Shown one piece after another: positions 5,800 to 6,233 of a DNA stretch of 6,233 bases. The first letter of the stretch is position 1. Each line of letters opens with the position of its first letter. The DNA lies in assembly GCA_028694565.1 (NCBI GenBank), contig JAQVKR010000169.1:1-6233 (forward strand), given 5' to 3'. The notes under the pieces were generated by a model. That model did not search any database. It had not been told where the DNA came from and saw only the letters and a program-made list of their open reading frames with translations. This stretch comes from Gammaproteobacteria bacterium. GTDB lineage: Bacteria; Pseudomonadota; Gammaproteobacteria; DSM-26407. The position numbers and the translations under genes are program-made.

Positions 5800-5876
5800 T
5801 GGTCGGGGTGACAGGATTTGAACCTACGACCCCCGCCTCCCGAAGGCGGTGCTCTACCAGGCTGAGCTACACCCCG
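5800..5876 (-). tRNA. tRNA-Pro, anticodon CGG, CCA encoded
   Basis: On the minus strand the 77-nt gene starts CGGGGTGTAG and ends CACCCCG-A-CCA, giving a perfect 7-bp acceptor stem and an encoded CCA. The D-arm region reads AGCTCAGCCTGGTAGAGC. The anticodon stem CCGCC/GGCGG encloses the loop TTCGGGA, so the anticodon is CGG (5840-5842) followed by G37, typical of proline tRNAs; it reads CCG codons. The T-loop is TTCAAAT on a stem with two G-U pairs. The 5' end directly abuts the ispB stop codon, so the tRNA is probably transcribed with or from within ispB and released by RNase P. Confidence 0.95.
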
Positions 5877-6233
5877 TTAGTAGGTACGGCTGACGGCGAA
5901 TCGGGCCAGTCCGGCCAGGGCCTCGCGGAAGGGCGATTCGGGTATCGCCTCCAGCGCCTGGACGGCTTTTCCGGCCTCCTGCTGCGCAGAGCGCGCAGTG
6001 TACTCGATGGCCCCGGTCGATGCAATGGCGGCCCGTACGGCGTCGATCCGATCCAGGCCGCCGTTCTCGATGGCGCTGCGCACCACCGCCACCTCCTCCG
6101 GGGCGCCCTCGCGCAGCACGTGAATCAGCGGCAGGGTGGGCTTGCCTTCGGCCAGGTCGTCGCCGATGTTCTTGCCCAGCTCGCCGGCGTCGGCACTGTA
6201 GTCAAGCGCGTCGTCCACCAGCTGGAAGGCCAC
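5877..6233 (-). CDS. ispB: Octaprenyl/polyprenyl diphosphate synthase, C-terminal part (window-edge partial)
   Basis: This is the C-terminal part (about 119 residues) of a trans-type polyprenyl diphosphate synthase, which elongates farnesyl diphosphate with isopentenyl diphosphate to make the quinone side chain. The second aspartate-rich motif is present as FQLVDDALDY, followed by GKNIGDDLAEGKPTLPLI, both hallmarks of IspB-like enzymes. The first aspartate-rich motif and the start lie beyond base 6233; the GTG at the window edge is an internal valine, not a start. High-GC codon use matches the cyclase and gspE, so this is native chromosome. The TAA stop (5877-5879) is followed with zero spacing by tRNA-Pro. 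The symbol is by family resemblance; the exact chain length of the product cannot be told. Confidence 0.9.
   Translation of the reverse strand: MAFQLVDDALDYSADAGELGKNIGDDLAEGKPTLPLIHVLREGAPEEVAVVRSAIENGGLDRIDAVRAAIASTGAIEYTARSAQQEAGKAVQALEAIPESPFREALAGLARFAVSRTY

Overview
This window looks like a stretch of chromosome from a high-GC gammaproteobacterium. The very GC-rich coding sequence and the convergent arrangement of a GspE/PilB-type ATPase operon against tRNA-Pro and ispB fit an Ectothiorhodospiraceae-like lineage. That placement is inference, because no taxonomic marker gene is fully present.

Layout, left to right. (1) Bases 1-182 are extremely GC-rich with no assignable gene, although one frame stays open from the window edge to a TGA that overlaps the next start codon. 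(2) Bases 183-1979 (+) encode a three-part sensor enzyme: an N-terminal diiron metallo-beta-lactamase-fold domain of the ODP/flavodiiron type, a middle region carrying a cysteine cluster, and a C-terminal GGDEF domain with intact catalytic and inhibitory motifs. (3) A 343-base gap follows. (4) Bases 2323-4029 (+) encode a GspE/PilB-family secretion/pilus ATPase whose N-terminus carries the tandem MshEN c-di-GMP-binding motif. (5) Bases 4032 onward (+) encode the partner inner-membrane protein GspF/PilC, 2 bases downstream. Its family sequence stops at about base 4815, so the C-terminal third is missing. (6) From about 4815 to 5748 base composition and codon use change abruptly. This lower-GC segment carries a lone MazF/PemK-family toxin gene (5016-5438, +), a structured non-coding stretch ending in a strong terminator (5541-5564), and possible gene remnants. 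(7) On the minus strand, tRNA-Pro(CGG) (5800-5876) abuts the stop codon of ispB (5877-6233, partial), with a hairpin terminator behind the tRNA.

Two themes stand out. First, a predicted O2- or redox-responsive diguanylate cyclase lies beside an ATPase with a c-di-GMP-binding signature, suggesting a local sensor-messenger-motor circuit. Second, gspF has been broken at the edge of a small foreign segment holding an antitoxin-less MazF-like gene and a candidate structured RNA, next to a tRNA gene. A 9-bp direct repeat, GCTACACCC, occurs both at the gspF break and in the 5' part of the tRNA. No integrase, transposase, CRISPR array or antitoxin gene is visible.
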